Assembly (NCBI RefSeq): GCF_021513215.1
Contig: NZ_CP090975.1
Coordinates: 489,501-553,500 of the forward strand
DNA length: 64,000 nt
Reading direction: 5' to 3'
Origin: Suttonella sp. R2A3
GTDB lineage: Bacteria; Pseudomonadota; Gammaproteobacteria; Cardiobacteriales; Cardiobacteriaceae
The notes below the pieces were generated by a model. The model saw nothing but the letters and a program-made list of their open reading frames with translations. It did not search any database and was not told where the DNA came from. How positions within the stretch are numbered: the first letter of the stretch is position 1; each line of letters opens with the position of its first letter. Made by a program: the position numbers and the translations under genes. This document shows, piece after piece, positions 1-9,340 of the stretch.

Positions 1-586
1 GATCAAAGAAATAATGCTCGCTATCGCGCAGCTCAGGTGATGCACCAGAGAGTACAGAATAGGGCTCAAGCAGCTCCGTTGGTGCGTAAGTCGCCCCACA
101 CACCTCACAGTTATCCCCATACTGATCTTTGCTTTTGCATTTAGGACACGTCCCTTTGATAAAGCGATCGGGTAAAAACATCTGTTTTTCCACATCATAG
201 GCTTGCTCGATCACCTTGGTAAGAATGTAGCCTTGCTCGTCTAACGACTGATAAATTTTACCCGTGTAATGCTGGTTTTCAGCGCTGTGCGTAGTATGAA
301 ACTGATGATGGTTAACTAAAAAGCCCTGAAAATCGGCCTGATGCTCGGCATGGCTCTTATCGATCAGCGTCTGTGGGGTTAAGCCCTCTTTTTCAGCGCG
401 CAACATAATCGGCGTTCCGTGCGCATCATCAGCACAAACATAATGGCATTCATGCCCGCGCAGTTGCTGAAAACGCACCCAGATATCGGTTTGAATATAC
501 TCAACCAAATGCCCGATATGAATCGGCCCATTGGCATAAGGCAACGCGCTGGTCACCAAAATACGGCGTGGTGCTGTGGTGTTCAT
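1..586 (-). CDS. metG: methionyl-tRNA synthetase, N-terminal part (runs off the left edge)
   Basis: Charges tRNA-Met with methionine in the cytoplasm. Reading the minus strand from an ATG at 586-584 gives a protein starting [20 protein letters not shown], with the class I signature HIGH at residues 23-26. Further on is the zinc-knuckle pattern CPKC...CEVC that marks the MetG1 connective-peptide type. About 195 codons are present; the rest lies outside the window. An upstream ATG four bases earlier is out of frame and hits a stop at once, so 586 is the likely start. The gene is divergent from the cas operon, and this core gene marks the left border of the CRISPR-Cas insertion. Confidence 0.96.
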   Translation of the reverse strand, partial: MNTTAPRRILVTSALPYANGPIHIGHLVEYIQTDIWVRFQQLRGHECHYVCADDAHGTPIMLRAEKEGLTPQTLIDKSHAEHQADFQGFLVNHHQFHTTHSAENQHYTGKIYQSLDEQGYILTKVIEQAYDVEKQMFLPDRFIKGTCPKCKSKDQYGDNCEVCGATYAPTELLEPYSVLSGASPELRDSEHYFFD

Positions 587-739
587 GAACTCATCTTGTG
601 TTAAAAAAGTCTCGATATTGTAGCAAATACCCTTGCTATATGAGGGGTAAATTCCTACCAGACTTCGCATAAAATAACTAATGATTTTAAATAACGCTTA
701 CTGTTATGATAGGTATTATGGTTTCATGCGAGAGACAGG
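587..739 (+). promoter_or_regulatory. metG/cas1 divergent intergenic region with a weak cas promoter candidate
   Basis: This 153-base stretch between the metG and cas1 starts must hold promoters for both directions. A TATGAT at 705-710 is a fair -10 for the cas operon, but the -35 about 17 bases upstream (TGATTT near 682-687) is poor, so the assignment is weak. A ribosome binding site (AGAGACAGG) lies directly before the cas1 ATG at 740. No coding sequence is seen here. Confidence 0.35.
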
Positions 740-1711
740 ATGAATCAAGCAATTACCAGTGCTGATCTCAAAACCATTCTTCATTCTAAACGCGCCAATA
801 TTTATTACTTGGAGCACTGCCGCGTAATGCAAAAAGATGGCCGTGTGCTCTATCTCACCGAAGCTGAAAAAGAAAACCACTACTACAATATCCCCATTGC
901 CAATACCACCTGCATTTTACTCGCCACAGGTACGTCTATCACCCAAGCTGCTATGCGCATGCTCGCCAGCGCTGGTGTTTTGGTTGGTTTCTGCGGTGGT
1001 GGCGGTACACCGCTTTTGATGGCCACCGAAATTCAGTGGCTTTGCCCACAAAGCGAATATCGCCCCACTGAATACGTACAAGGCTGGTTAAGCTGGTGGT
1101 TTAATGATAGCAAACGCCTGCAAGCAGCCAAACTGTTTCAACACGCACGCCTAGATTTTTTAACCCACGTGTGGCAAAAAGACCGTGAACTCAAAGCTGA
1201 AGGGTTTAACATCGCACATCTTACATCATCATTAGACGAACAGCGCGCGCAAATCTCTCTGCAAAACAGCACGATGAACCTGCTACAACTCGAAGCTCGA
1301 CTCACCAAACAACTATACAAATTTGCCGCCACCCAAACCAAACAAATGGGCTTTAGCCGTAACCATGAAGGTCTGGACAAAGCTAATGCTTTCTTGAACC
1401 ACGGTAACTATTTAGCCTATGGATTAGGTGCAACCACTGCCTGGGTATTAGGCATTCCTCACGGTTTCGCCGTCATGCATGGCAAAACGCGACGCGGCGC
1501 ACTCGTATTTGACATCGCCGATTTGATTAAAGACGCACTGGTTCTGCCCACAGCATTTATCTGTGCTAAAGAAAACGCCAGCGAACAAGCGTTTCGCCAA
1601 CAATGCTTGCAAATATTCACCAAGCACAACGTATTGGATTATATGTTCGATGTCGTCAAAGCCGTCGCGCTCAAAACCGATTGGACAGGCGATAAGGATG
1701 TACCAACATGA
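740..1711 (+). CDS. cas1: CRISPR-associated endonuclease Cas1, type I-F
   Basis: Cas1 is the metal-dependent integrase that, with Cas2, inserts new spacers at the leader end of the array. The 323-residue length is typical of subtype I-F. Likely metal ligands are E185, H247 (in AVMHGKT) and D258/D261 (in FDIADLIKD), closely matching the spacing of E190, H254, D265 and D268 in the Pseudomonas aeruginosa protein. It is the first gene of the operon and its stop overlaps the next start by 4 bases (ATGA), so the two are probably translationally coupled. Base composition looks closer to the flanking chromosome than that of the more AT-rich csy genes downstream. Confidence 0.97.
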   Translation: MNQAITSADLKTILHSKRANIYYLEHCRVMQKDGRVLYLTEAEKENHYYNIPIANTTCILLATGTSITQAAMRMLASAGVLVGFCGGGGTPLLMATEIQWLCPQSEYRPTEYVQGWLSWWFNDSKRLQAAKLFQHARLDFLTHVWQKDRELKAEGFNIAHLTSSLDEQRAQISLQNSTMNLLQLEARLTKQLYKFAATQTKQMGFSRNHEGLDKANAFLNHGNYLAYGLGATTAWVLGIPHGFAVMHGKTRRGALVFDIADLIKDALVLPTAFICAKENASEQAFRQQCLQIFTKHNVLDYMFDVVKAVALKTDWTGDKDVPT

Positions 1712-4700
1712 TGGTCATCTTTGTCAGCCAGTGTGAGAAAAAAGCCCTCAAACGCACCCGTCGTGTGCTGGACGCTTTTGCTGACCGTATTGGTGATAAC
1801 ACATGGCAAACTGTGATTACTGAAGAAGGACTACAAACAGTCAAAAATTTACTGCGCAAAACCGCCAGCAAAAACACCGCAGTGAGCTGCCACTGGATAC
1901 GCACACGCGCAAGGTCTGACTTGCTGTGGGTGGTAGGACAAAAAAATATCTTTGATTATCGTGGCATGGTGGCGGTGAATCGTACTAAACGAAATATATT
2001 GCATTCAGAATGGGAAAATAATTGGCACTACATCAGCAGCATTCAAACAATAGCGACACTTGCTGCTCTGTTACATGACATCGGGAAATCTACGCTTGGC
2101 TTCCAAAATAAGCTTCATGAATACACAGGTAAAGGTGACCCATACCGGCATGAGTGGATTTCACTCAAATTATTTGAAGCATTAATAAAAGACTGTGACA
2201 CAGACGAGCAATGGCTCAGCAGGTTTCAAAAGATTGATACATGGCTTAAACATAATCAATCTGACAATTTTTTAAAAAACTGCAATCAAGATAACGTTGA
2301 TATTTCAACAATGCCGCCGTTAGCTCAATGGGTAGCATGGTTGATAGCAACCCACCACCGGCTACCACCTTTCAAAAAAGTCTATTACACACCAAAAGCA
2401 AAAGAAAAACTTAGAGGTCAAACCAAAGAAATCAAACCAACGCTTTTAAGGTATTACGAAAAGTATTTTCAGGCTTTTGATTATTGGGTGAAAAACCCCA
2501 AAACATTGGATGAATCCACAGAATCATTTTGTAAAAACTTCTGGCAATATGAAACGCTCGTCATCCACAGCCCTGAATGGCAAAAGCATTTAGCAAGATG
2601 GAGTAAAAAAGCCTTGCAAGATAGCACGTTAAACCAACTGGCATTGGATGCAAGTAATGATAATGCATGTATCAGTGACGCGTTTCTGATGTATCTCTCA
2701 CGGCTTTGCCTGATGGTGGGAGACCATAACTATTCAAGCTTACCAATCCAGCACAAGCGCTGTGCAACAGGCTCTCGTGAATTTAGCAAAATTATTGCCA
2801 ATACAACCAAAAATGTGGATGGGGAAAATCAGGCTAAGCAAGCGCTAGATGAACACTTAATTGGAGTAGCAAATTTTTCTGCACAATTTGCACACCGTTT
2901 ACCCATCATAGCTAATGAACTGCCAAGCTTAAAAAATCAATCATCCTTATCAAACCCCACTACATCTAAACGTTTTGGCTGGCAAAATAAAGCATTCGAA
3001 TTGGCAAAAAATATTCAACAAGAATCCCAAAAAAATGGCTTTTTTGGCGTTAATATGGCGTCTACGGGGTGCGGCAAAACCATTGGCAATGCACGAATCA
3101 TGTATGGTTTGGCAGACCCTAAAAAAGGCGCTCGATTTATCATTGCGCTTGGTTTGCGTGTATTGACATTGCAAACCGGGCAAAGCCTCCGCAAAGATTT
3201 ACGCCTTAATGAATCACAACTAGCTATATTGGTCGGTGGTCAAGCGCAAAAACAATTGTTTGAATTTAACCAAGAAAGCACAGCTGAAAAACAAGAAATC
3301 ACTGGAGAAAAGCAGTTAGCATATGGCAGCACATGGGGCAGTGAGTCGAGTGATGAACTAATTGATGAAATGGTGCATAGTGACATTGACTATAGTGACT
3401 ATGATGCTCTCAATCTTGGCACGATCATTGAAAACTCTAAGATGCGTGATTTACTTTTTGCGCCCGTAATTACATGTACTATTGATCATATTATCCAAGC
3501 TAGCGAATGTAAACGTGGCGGTAAATATATTGCCCCAATGCTGCGCTTACTCAGTGGTGACCTCGTTTTAGATGAGCCAGATGACTTTGACCAAGATGAT
3601 TTGCCAGCACTGTCACGACTGGTTCATTTGGCAGGATTATTTGGGTCACGAGTCTTGCTCTCATCAGCAACGCTTACCCCCGACCTAGTAACAGGCCTGT
3701 TCTCTGCTTATCAGGCTGGGCGAAAGCAATTTAACAAGTCTCAAAACACACCTGAGCCACAAGTGGTTTGCGCTTGGTTTGATGAAAACAGTAAAAATAT
3801 CTCTTCTGTTAATTGTAATAATAATGACGATTTTTCCAAGCAGCACCAAAACTTTGTAAAAAAGCGTGCAGACTTCTTAGCTGAGCAACCTGTTAGAAGA
3901 AAAGCGGAGATAATGCCACTCTCCTTGGATTATATTAAAGAAAATGCTGAGCTATTTTATAGCAAACTAGGGCAAGAGATTTTATACGGTGCTGAACGTC
4001 TTCATAGTTATTACCATCAAGTCGAACCTAACAGCCAAAAACAAGTCAGTATAGGATTGGTTCGAATTGCTAATATTAAGAACATCATTGGTCTTGCAAA
4101 GCAGCTGTTTGAAACAGTTAAAGTATCTGACGATACGCATATTCATTTAAGCTGCTATCACGCGAAACAATTATTGATTTTGAGAAATGCACTGGAAGTT
4201 AAACTAGACCGCATTTTGCATCGTGAAGAAGATAGTTTGGATGCTCTATTTAGTCATAAAGAAATAAATAATGCATTGAATAAAAGTGACGCACGCAAAC
4301 ATATTTTTATCGTGTTGGCGACATCAGTTGCAGAAGTGGGAAGAGATCATGACTATGATTGGGCGATTGTAGAGCCATCATCCATGCGCTCAATTATTCA
4401 ATTAGCTGGACGCATATGGCGTCACCGACAAACAAAAATAGCTAATGAAATCAATATGTTGGTTATGCAGCACAACATTAGGTACTTTACGCGTCGCATG
4501 AACCAGCCAGTGTTTACTAAACCAGGGTTTGAAAGTAAATACTTCAAACCTACAAACTATGATGTGCATAAACTTGTACCTGAGAATCAGTTAGAACACA
4601 TAGATGCCAGACCGCGTATTGAAAAGCCGACGACTGAAAACCCATCACAAAAAACTGAAATTGATAGCTTATGCAAACTTGAGCATGAAGTCATGGGGAC

Positions 4701-5145
4701 ATTGCTCAATAGCCCTAACCTGAATTTTGTCAATGCATACTGGGATACTCAAGCCACCGCAAATAGAGCGCATACTCACTTGCAGCAAATAAGCGAGTTT
4801 CGCGTAGGAACACCTCAAGAAGATTTTTTACTCTTACCTGACACAGATGCGACATACCCTGAAAGCATTAGAGAGTTTCTTCCTTTTTATACTGAGGATG
4901 TGTTTGAAAAAAAACATGAAGCCACACCACAATCACAGTACATCAGACCTCTTGACTATACGTTCAATCATCCACAAATTTCACCATGGTTGATAACGTC
5001 TTTAGTGGATGCGCTTAACCAATTAAAAGAAAAAGAATCTGACAAAAGTCTGAAAAGTTTGTCGATGAGTTATAACAGTGTGTCGCTAGAGAGCAACCAA
5101 AATGGTTGGTGCTTTCATGAGTTTTTTGGATTTATGCGAAATTAA
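1708..5145 (+). CDS. cas3: Cas2-Cas3 fusion helicase-nuclease, type I-F
   Basis: An 1145-residue protein joining three parts in the I-F arrangement: an N-terminal Cas2 domain (about 1-95), an HD nuclease domain and a superfamily 2 helicase. The HD motif is LLHDIGKS with H123/D124, followed by YRHEW and ATHHRLP as further metal ligands. The helicase shows Walker A STGCGKT near residue 452, DEPD at 622-625, SSAT as motif III and QLAGRIWRH (motif VI) near 898. It degrades DNA bound by the Csy surveillance complex, and its Cas2 part joins Cas1 in spacer capture. Start could be the ATG at 1708 or the next one at 1711. No frameshift or lost catalytic motif was seen, so the effector looks functional. 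Confidence 0.97.
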   Translation: MMVIFVSQCEKKALKRTRRVLDAFADRIGDNTWQTVITEEGLQTVKNLLRKTASKNTAVSCHWIRTRARSDLLWVVGQKNIFDYRGMVAVNRTKRNILHSEWENNWHYISSIQTIATLAALLHDIGKSTLGFQNKLHEYTGKGDPYRHEWISLKLFEALIKDCDTDEQWLSRFQKIDTWLKHNQSDNFLKNCNQDNVDISTMPPLAQWVAWLIATHHRLPPFKKVYYTPKAKEKLRGQTKEIKPTLLRYYEKYFQAFDYWVKNPKTLDESTESFCKNFWQYETLVIHSPEWQKHLARWSKKALQDSTLNQLALDASNDNACISDAFLMYLSRLCLMVGDHNYSSLPIQHKRCATGSREFSKIIANTTKNVDGENQAKQALDEHLIGVANFSAQFAHRLPIIANELPSLKNQSSLSNPTTSKRFGWQNKAFELAKNIQQESQKNGFFGVNMASTGCGKTIGNARIMYGLADPKKGARFIIALGLRVLTLQTGQSLRKDLRLNESQLAILVGGQAQKQLFEFNQESTAEKQEITGEKQLAYGSTWGSESSDELIDEMVHSDIDYSDYDALNLGTIIENSKMRDLLFAPVITCTIDHIIQASECKRGGKYIAPMLRLLSGDLVLDEPDDFDQDDLPALSRLVHLAGLFGSRVLLSSATLTPDLVTGLFSAYQAGRKQFNKSQNTPEPQVVCAWFDENSKNISSVNCNNNDDFSKQHQNFVKKRADFLAEQPVRRKAEIMPLSLDYIKENAELFYSKLGQEILYGAERLHSYYHQVEPNSQKQVSIGLVRIANIKNIIGLAKQLFETVKVSDDTHIHLSCYHAKQLLILRNALEVKLDRILHREEDSLDALFSHKEINNALNKSDARKHIFIVLATSVAEVGRDHDYDWAIVEPSSMRSIIQLAGRIWRHRQTKIANEINMLVMQHNIRYFTRRMNQPVFTKPGFESKYFKPTNYDVHKLVPENQLEHIDARPRIEKPTTENPSQKTEIDSLCKLEHEVMGTLLNSPNLNFVNAYWDTQATANRAHTHLQQISEFRVGTPQEDFLLLPDTDATYPESIREFLPFYTEDVFEKKHEATPQSQYIRPLDYTFNHPQISPWLITSLVDALNQLKEKESDKSLKSLSMSYNSVSLESNQNGWCFHEFFGFMRN

Positions 5146-5207
5146 ATGGCAAGACTGTATTTTATTTAGCCAATTGAAAACAGTAACATTTTACAAAGGA
5201 GATATAT

Positions 5208-6563
5208 ATGAAAAAAATTACGCCAGAATTGGCAAGATCAACTATTCTGGGTTTCCTCGATAATCAACTAAATAAAAAAACAGAAAAAGAAATTAAGAGT
5301 TTAGCGAAAGCAATCAAAAACAAGGAAACGGAAAAGATATTAGAAATTGAAAACAAAATTGAAAGAATAAAAAATGACTATGAACTCGAAGTTTGGATGG
5401 ATAGAGCTGCTAATTGGATGGCAAATCAAATCGGCTTTGGAAGCCATATATCAAAAGGAATACATCCTAGCTCCAAGGGAGACAATATCAACTTTGTTCC
5501 AAGCACTCAGTTACCAAAAAACCTCGTAGGACACCAGTCAGTTAAAACACACAAACTAGACGCTAGCGGTAATGCAGCTGCATTACCTCTTTTTTCCCTG
5601 TTTGACTGTTCAGTTATTGACAACAAAAAGATAAAGCATTTCATTATTGATAATGATGACAATTTTAAAGCCGCTTTTTCAAATGATAAAAAGCTTTCTT
5701 TACAATACTTCAATATTTTCAGAAATTTGTTGCTTGCTCAACCTACTCAGCCAAAAACAAGTAAGTATAACAAACAGATTCTCTGGAGCACTGGAGATAA
5801 CTCATATACTTGCTTAATACCCTTATACCCTTCGTCTTTCACAAATTACATCTTTGAACGTGTAAACCACGTTAAATATTCTGATGAAATCAGCCAGAAA
5901 AGAAAAAATAGATTTTCTAATACTGGCGAAATGAGTTCATATCCTACATTAGAAAACTTAGCCGTAACTTTAATTGGTGGCAGCAATCCCCAAGGGGTAA
6001 GTCAGTTAATGAGTAAGCAACGTGGAAGAAATTACCTATTGCCTTCCATGCCTCCCAAACTAAAACCGAACGATAGTTTTAATGTATCAAAGTTTTCAAG
6101 CAGCATCTTTCAAAGTAAATCACTGCGATACCGTGCTAATCATCATATTGATGAAATATTAAAGGTGGTTAAATCCAACAAAAACAATGTGGACTGGCGT
6201 GATAATAGAAAAGACGCTATTGACGGCGTGCTTCACACATTGTTTTCAATTGCAAACGCAGTACGTACAGAAAAACCCGCAGGCTGGTCTAAAGGTTTTG
6301 ATTTAGATATAGAAGAAAAGTTCTGGTTAGATCCAAATAGAGCTCAGCTCGAAGGCGAAGAGGAATTTAAAGAGAAAAGAGAGTCTACCGACTGGAATAA
6401 AATCATTATTACTCGTTTTGCCAACTGGATAAACGCATTACTCAAGGAAGCGTTTAAAGACATTAAACACGAATTTGCCAATCCCGAACACAATGAGTGG
6501 GAACGAGAAATAGAGGAGATGCTAAAACGCTATGAGCGCGCAGGTAAAGGAGTGTTTCTATGA
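5208..6563 (+). CDS. csy1: type I-F Cascade large subunit Csy1 (Cas8f)
   Basis: Csy1 pairs with Csy2 at the 5' handle end of the crRNA and reads the PAM of invading DNA. The 451-residue protein follows cas2-3 after a 62-base gap and has a very strong ribosome binding site (AAAGGAGATATAT) before its ATG. The N-terminal 60 residues are rich in Lys and Glu and look helical. Identification rests on length, position in the fixed I-F gene order and fit to the family; the family is poorly conserved and no single catalytic motif is expected. The gene is clearly AT-richer than the flanking chromosome. It overlaps csy2 by 4 bases. Confidence 0.93.
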   Translation: MKKITPELARSTILGFLDNQLNKKTEKEIKSLAKAIKNKETEKILEIENKIERIKNDYELEVWMDRAANWMANQIGFGSHISKGIHPSSKGDNINFVPSTQLPKNLVGHQSVKTHKLDASGNAAALPLFSLFDCSVIDNKKIKHFIIDNDDNFKAAFSNDKKLSLQYFNIFRNLLLAQPTQPKTSKYNKQILWSTGDNSYTCLIPLYPSSFTNYIFERVNHVKYSDEISQKRKNRFSNTGEMSSYPTLENLAVTLIGGSNPQGVSQLMSKQRGRNYLLPSMPPKLKPNDSFNVSKFSSSIFQSKSLRYRANHHIDEILKVVKSNKNNVDWRDNRKDAIDGVLHTLFSIANAVRTEKPAGWSKGFDLDIEEKFWLDPNRAQLEGEEEFKEKRESTDWNKIIITRFANWINALLKEAFKDIKHEFANPEHNEWEREIEEMLKRYERAGKGVFL

Positions 6564-7534
6564 ACAACAGTATAAACCCCAAAGAGGTTGTAGGTTACAT
6601 TCTCTTTAAGAGAGTGCAGATTATCAATGCCAATAGCATATCAAGCCCCATTACTTATGGTTTTCCGGCAATTACGGGATTCTTAGGAGCATTTCATGCG
6701 CTGTCTCGAAAAATGAGCACTAATGAAGCAGTAAACCCTTATAGCTTAGGAGGCGTGTTGTTAGCTTGCCATGACTGCCAACCTCAAGTATACCGTTCTA
6801 GCAAATACAGCAACTATACATTCAACCAAACACGCAATCCGATTAAAAAAGATGGCAAAACTGCATCCATCATCGAAGAGGGAAAATGCCATTTAACCAT
6901 GAGCTTTGTGGTAGAAGTGTTAGGTGATGAAGCGCCAAGCTCAGAAGAAATAGAGATATTGATACAGCTGTGCAAACACTTGATACAGCAACAACGCATT
7001 GCAGGAGGCAGCGTTCATGGTTTGGACTCAAGCCTGCCCGTGTCATTTATTGAAGAGGAAGAAATTGACACACTAGCACCACTGCTGATGCCTGCTTTTG
7101 TACTCATGGATGCACAAGACACTTTTGCTGAGATTATTGAAGAACAGCAAAGTGAAAACCCTGAAAAAACAGCGTTAGATGCTTTGCTAGATGTCTGTAC
7201 CTTACATCACATAACTGAACCTAGATTTAAAAACGGTGAACCCACGGGGGAATATACGTGGACAACCACATCCGTAAAATCAGGTCGCAGCTCAGGCTCA
7301 GGTTGGCTAGTTCCCATACCCATTGGCTATCAAGGTATATCCGATGTATTTGAACCAGAGTTAATGCAACATGCACGTAACCCTGAATATCCTAGCCAGT
7401 ATGTAGAAGCTATTTACAGCCTAGGCAGATGGATTTATCCGCAACGTTTAACGGATGAATTTGAAAATGCGTTTTGGCGTTACAGCCATGATGCCAAACG
7501 TTCACTCTACCTTGTCACACAAGACAACCCATAA
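6560..7534 (+). CDS. csy2: type I-F Cascade subunit Csy2 (Cas5f)
   Basis: Csy2 is the Cas5-type RAMP protein that caps the crRNA 5' handle together with Csy1. The 324-residue length fits, as do the N-terminal pattern (SSPITYGFPAITGFLGAFHA) and the fixed position between csy1 and csy3. Its ATG overlaps the csy1 stop, suggesting coupled translation. An acidic stretch at about residues 115-125 and the C-terminal YSLGRWIYP segment agree with the family as I know it. No truncation is visible. Confidence 0.93.
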   Translation: MNNSINPKEVVGYILFKRVQIINANSISSPITYGFPAITGFLGAFHALSRKMSTNEAVNPYSLGGVLLACHDCQPQVYRSSKYSNYTFNQTRNPIKKDGKTASIIEEGKCHLTMSFVVEVLGDEAPSSEEIEILIQLCKHLIQQQRIAGGSVHGLDSSLPVSFIEEEEIDTLAPLLMPAFVLMDAQDTFAEIIEEQQSENPEKTALDALLDVCTLHHITEPRFKNGEPTGEYTWTTTSVKSGRSSGSGWLVPIPIGYQGISDVFEPELMQHARNPEYPSQYVEAIYSLGRWIYPQRLTDEFENAFWRYSHDAKRSLYLVTQDNP

Positions 7535-7578
7535 ACCAAAACTTAACCAATACAGCATTTAAAATACGGAGATAAATT

Positions 7579-8580
7579 ATGAGTAATTTACAAACAGCAA
7601 GCGTATTAGCATTTGAACGCAACCTTGATATTTCAGATGCATTTTTCTGGCAAACCAGTAGCCGCGATGAAAAAGGCAATGCTACACCTGTAACTATCAA
7701 TGAAAAATCAGTACGTGGCACCATTAGTAATCGTTTGAAAAACGCGATTACTAATGACCCTGCCAAGTTGGATGCTGAGATAGAGAAAGCAAACCTACAA
7801 CGTGTTGATGCAGCCGCACTTAATGAAAACTGTGACACCCTAATTGCCAAGTGGAGCTGTAAAGTTTTACCGTTTACTGGCCAGCCAAATGTCTGCAACA
7901 ACCAAAACTACCAAAAAGCACTAATGGGTATTGTACAAGAATATCTAGCTGAATACGGCGTGAGTGAATTAGCGAAACGTTATGCAACAAATATCGCAAA
8001 TGCCCGCTGGTTATGGCGCAATCGTGTGGGTGCTGAACGCATCGATGTGGTTGTAACCTGCAACAATGAGAGTCTTGAATTTGATGCTTTAAAAATCAAT
8101 TTGAAAGGCTTCGATAGCAGTGATAACAATATAACGCAACTAGCTAAATTAATAGAGCAAGGGCTTACAGGTGAGAAATTTATTATTCTTTATGTTGAAG
8201 CTAAGGCTCACATGGGCTTTGGACAAGAGGTGTATCCCTCACAAGAGCTAATTTTAGATACAGGAAAAGCCAAGAGCAAAGTCCTTTACGAAATAAATGG
8301 CAAAGCAGGCATGCATTCACAAAAAGTCAGCAATGCTATTCGGACCATTGATACTTGGTATCCTGATTATCAAGACAACGGTTTTCCGATAGCTATTGAG
8401 CCTTATGGTGCTGTAACCACCTTGGGCAGCGCGTTTCGACAACCTAAACAAAAAATGGATTTTTATAGCTTATTTGATGCTTGGGTTTTAAAGGGCGAAA
8501 AACCCGAAGAAGAACAACAGCATTTTGTTATGGGTGTACTAATTCGCGGCGGTGTCTTTGGTGCCAGCGGTAAGGAGTAG
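7579..8580 (+). CDS. csy3: type I-F Cascade backbone subunit Csy3 (Cas7f)
   Basis: Csy3 forms the six-copy filament along the spacer part of the crRNA. This 333-residue protein begins MSNLQTASVLAFERNLDISD and contains NRVGAERIDVVV and AKAHMGFGQEVYPSQELIL, all characteristic of the family. It follows csy2 after 44 bases with its own ribosome binding site (ACGGAGATAAATT), which suits a subunit made in excess. It is followed closely by csy4 (3-base gap). Confidence 0.95.
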   Translation: MSNLQTASVLAFERNLDISDAFFWQTSSRDEKGNATPVTINEKSVRGTISNRLKNAITNDPAKLDAEIEKANLQRVDAAALNENCDTLIAKWSCKVLPFTGQPNVCNNQNYQKALMGIVQEYLAEYGVSELAKRYATNIANARWLWRNRVGAERIDVVVTCNNESLEFDALKINLKGFDSSDNNITQLAKLIEQGLTGEKFIILYVEAKAHMGFGQEVYPSQELILDTGKAKSKVLYEINGKAGMHSQKVSNAIRTIDTWYPDYQDNGFPIAIEPYGAVTTLGSAFRQPKQKMDFYSLFDAWVLKGEKPEEEQQHFVMGVLIRGGVFGASGKE

Positions 8581-8583
8581 TTT

Positions 8584-9183
8584 ATGAATTATTACCAAGA
8601 ACTAATCCTACTCTCCGACCCTGGCATATCACCATACTTTATATGGGGTAAGCTATACAAACAGCTCCACATTGCCTTGGCAAATATACATAACAACTAC
8701 GGTATAAATAATATTGGCGTGAGTTTTCCTAACTATCGTTTTGAGCAAGGTGATGAAAAAACTTTTGCAACCTTAGGCAATAAACTACGTATATTTGCAA
8801 AACACGAGCATGATCTTCAAACACTAAACATAGCCAAATGGCTTGAGCGACTGACTGATTATGTACAAAATGAAAGTATTGAGTATGTACCAGATAATAC
8901 TGGTCATATAATTGTTCAACGTTATCGGCACTATAACGAACAAAAACAAGCTGAAAAATTCGCGGCATTTAAAGACATCCCATATAAAGATGCACTAGAA
9001 CACTGCAAAAAATATAAACGAGACAACCAAAGTTATCCATTTATCAACTTAAAAAGCGAGGGAAACAATCATTTTTATAAGTTAGCCATCAAACAAGAAA
9101 AGGCAGACAAGCCAGTACAAGGAACGTTTAACACATATGGAATAAATAACCTATCAAATAAAGTGACCGTTCCACACTGGTAA
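8584..9183 (+). CDS. csy4: crRNA endoribonuclease Csy4 (Cas6f)
   Basis: Cuts the precursor CRISPR RNA at the 3' base of each repeat hairpin and stays bound to the product. The catalytic histidine of the family, H29, is present at exactly residue 29 (in KQLHIAL), followed by the conserved GVSFPNY; the C-terminus FNTYGINN...VTVPHW is typical. At 199 residues it is slightly longer than the approximately 187-residue P. aeruginosa enzyme. The helix that grips the stem is Lys-rich here (around residues 118-150: KQAEKF, KKYKRD) rather than Arg-rich. It is the last cas gene and its stop lies 157 bases before the first repeat. Confidence 0.95.
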   Translation: MNYYQELILLSDPGISPYFIWGKLYKQLHIALANIHNNYGINNIGVSFPNYRFEQGDEKTFATLGNKLRIFAKHEHDLQTLNIAKWLERLTDYVQNESIEYVPDNTGHIIVQRYRHYNEQKQAEKFAAFKDIPYKDALEHCKKYKRDNQSYPFINLKSEGNNHFYKLAIKQEKADKPVQGTFNTYGINNLSNKVTVPHW

Positions 9184-9340
9184 TAACCCATAACAAAAAG
9201 GCAAAAATACCCTTTTGATACGCTCTTTAAAAACTTAATTAAAAATCATATAGTTGCAGTAAGTTAAAAAACAATTGGTGAATATTTGGTTTTTGTCACT
9301 AAACGCTTGCCACAACTATATTGTTCACCTTAAAATTCTA
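9184..9340 (+). promoter_or_regulatory. CRISPR leader with promoter and IHF-like sites
   Basis: AT-rich leader between csy4 and repeat 1. A good sigma70-type promoter is TTGTCA at 9293-9298 and TATATT at 9317-9322 with an 18-base spacer, which would start the precursor crRNA about 12 bases before repeat 1. Two 12-of-13 matches to the IHF consensus are seen: 9244-9256 on the plus strand and 9208-9220 on the minus strand. I-F adaptation is known to need IHF bending of the leader, so these are plausible integration sites. GTTCACCTT at 9323-9331 echoes the first seven bases of the repeat. Confidence 0.8.
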
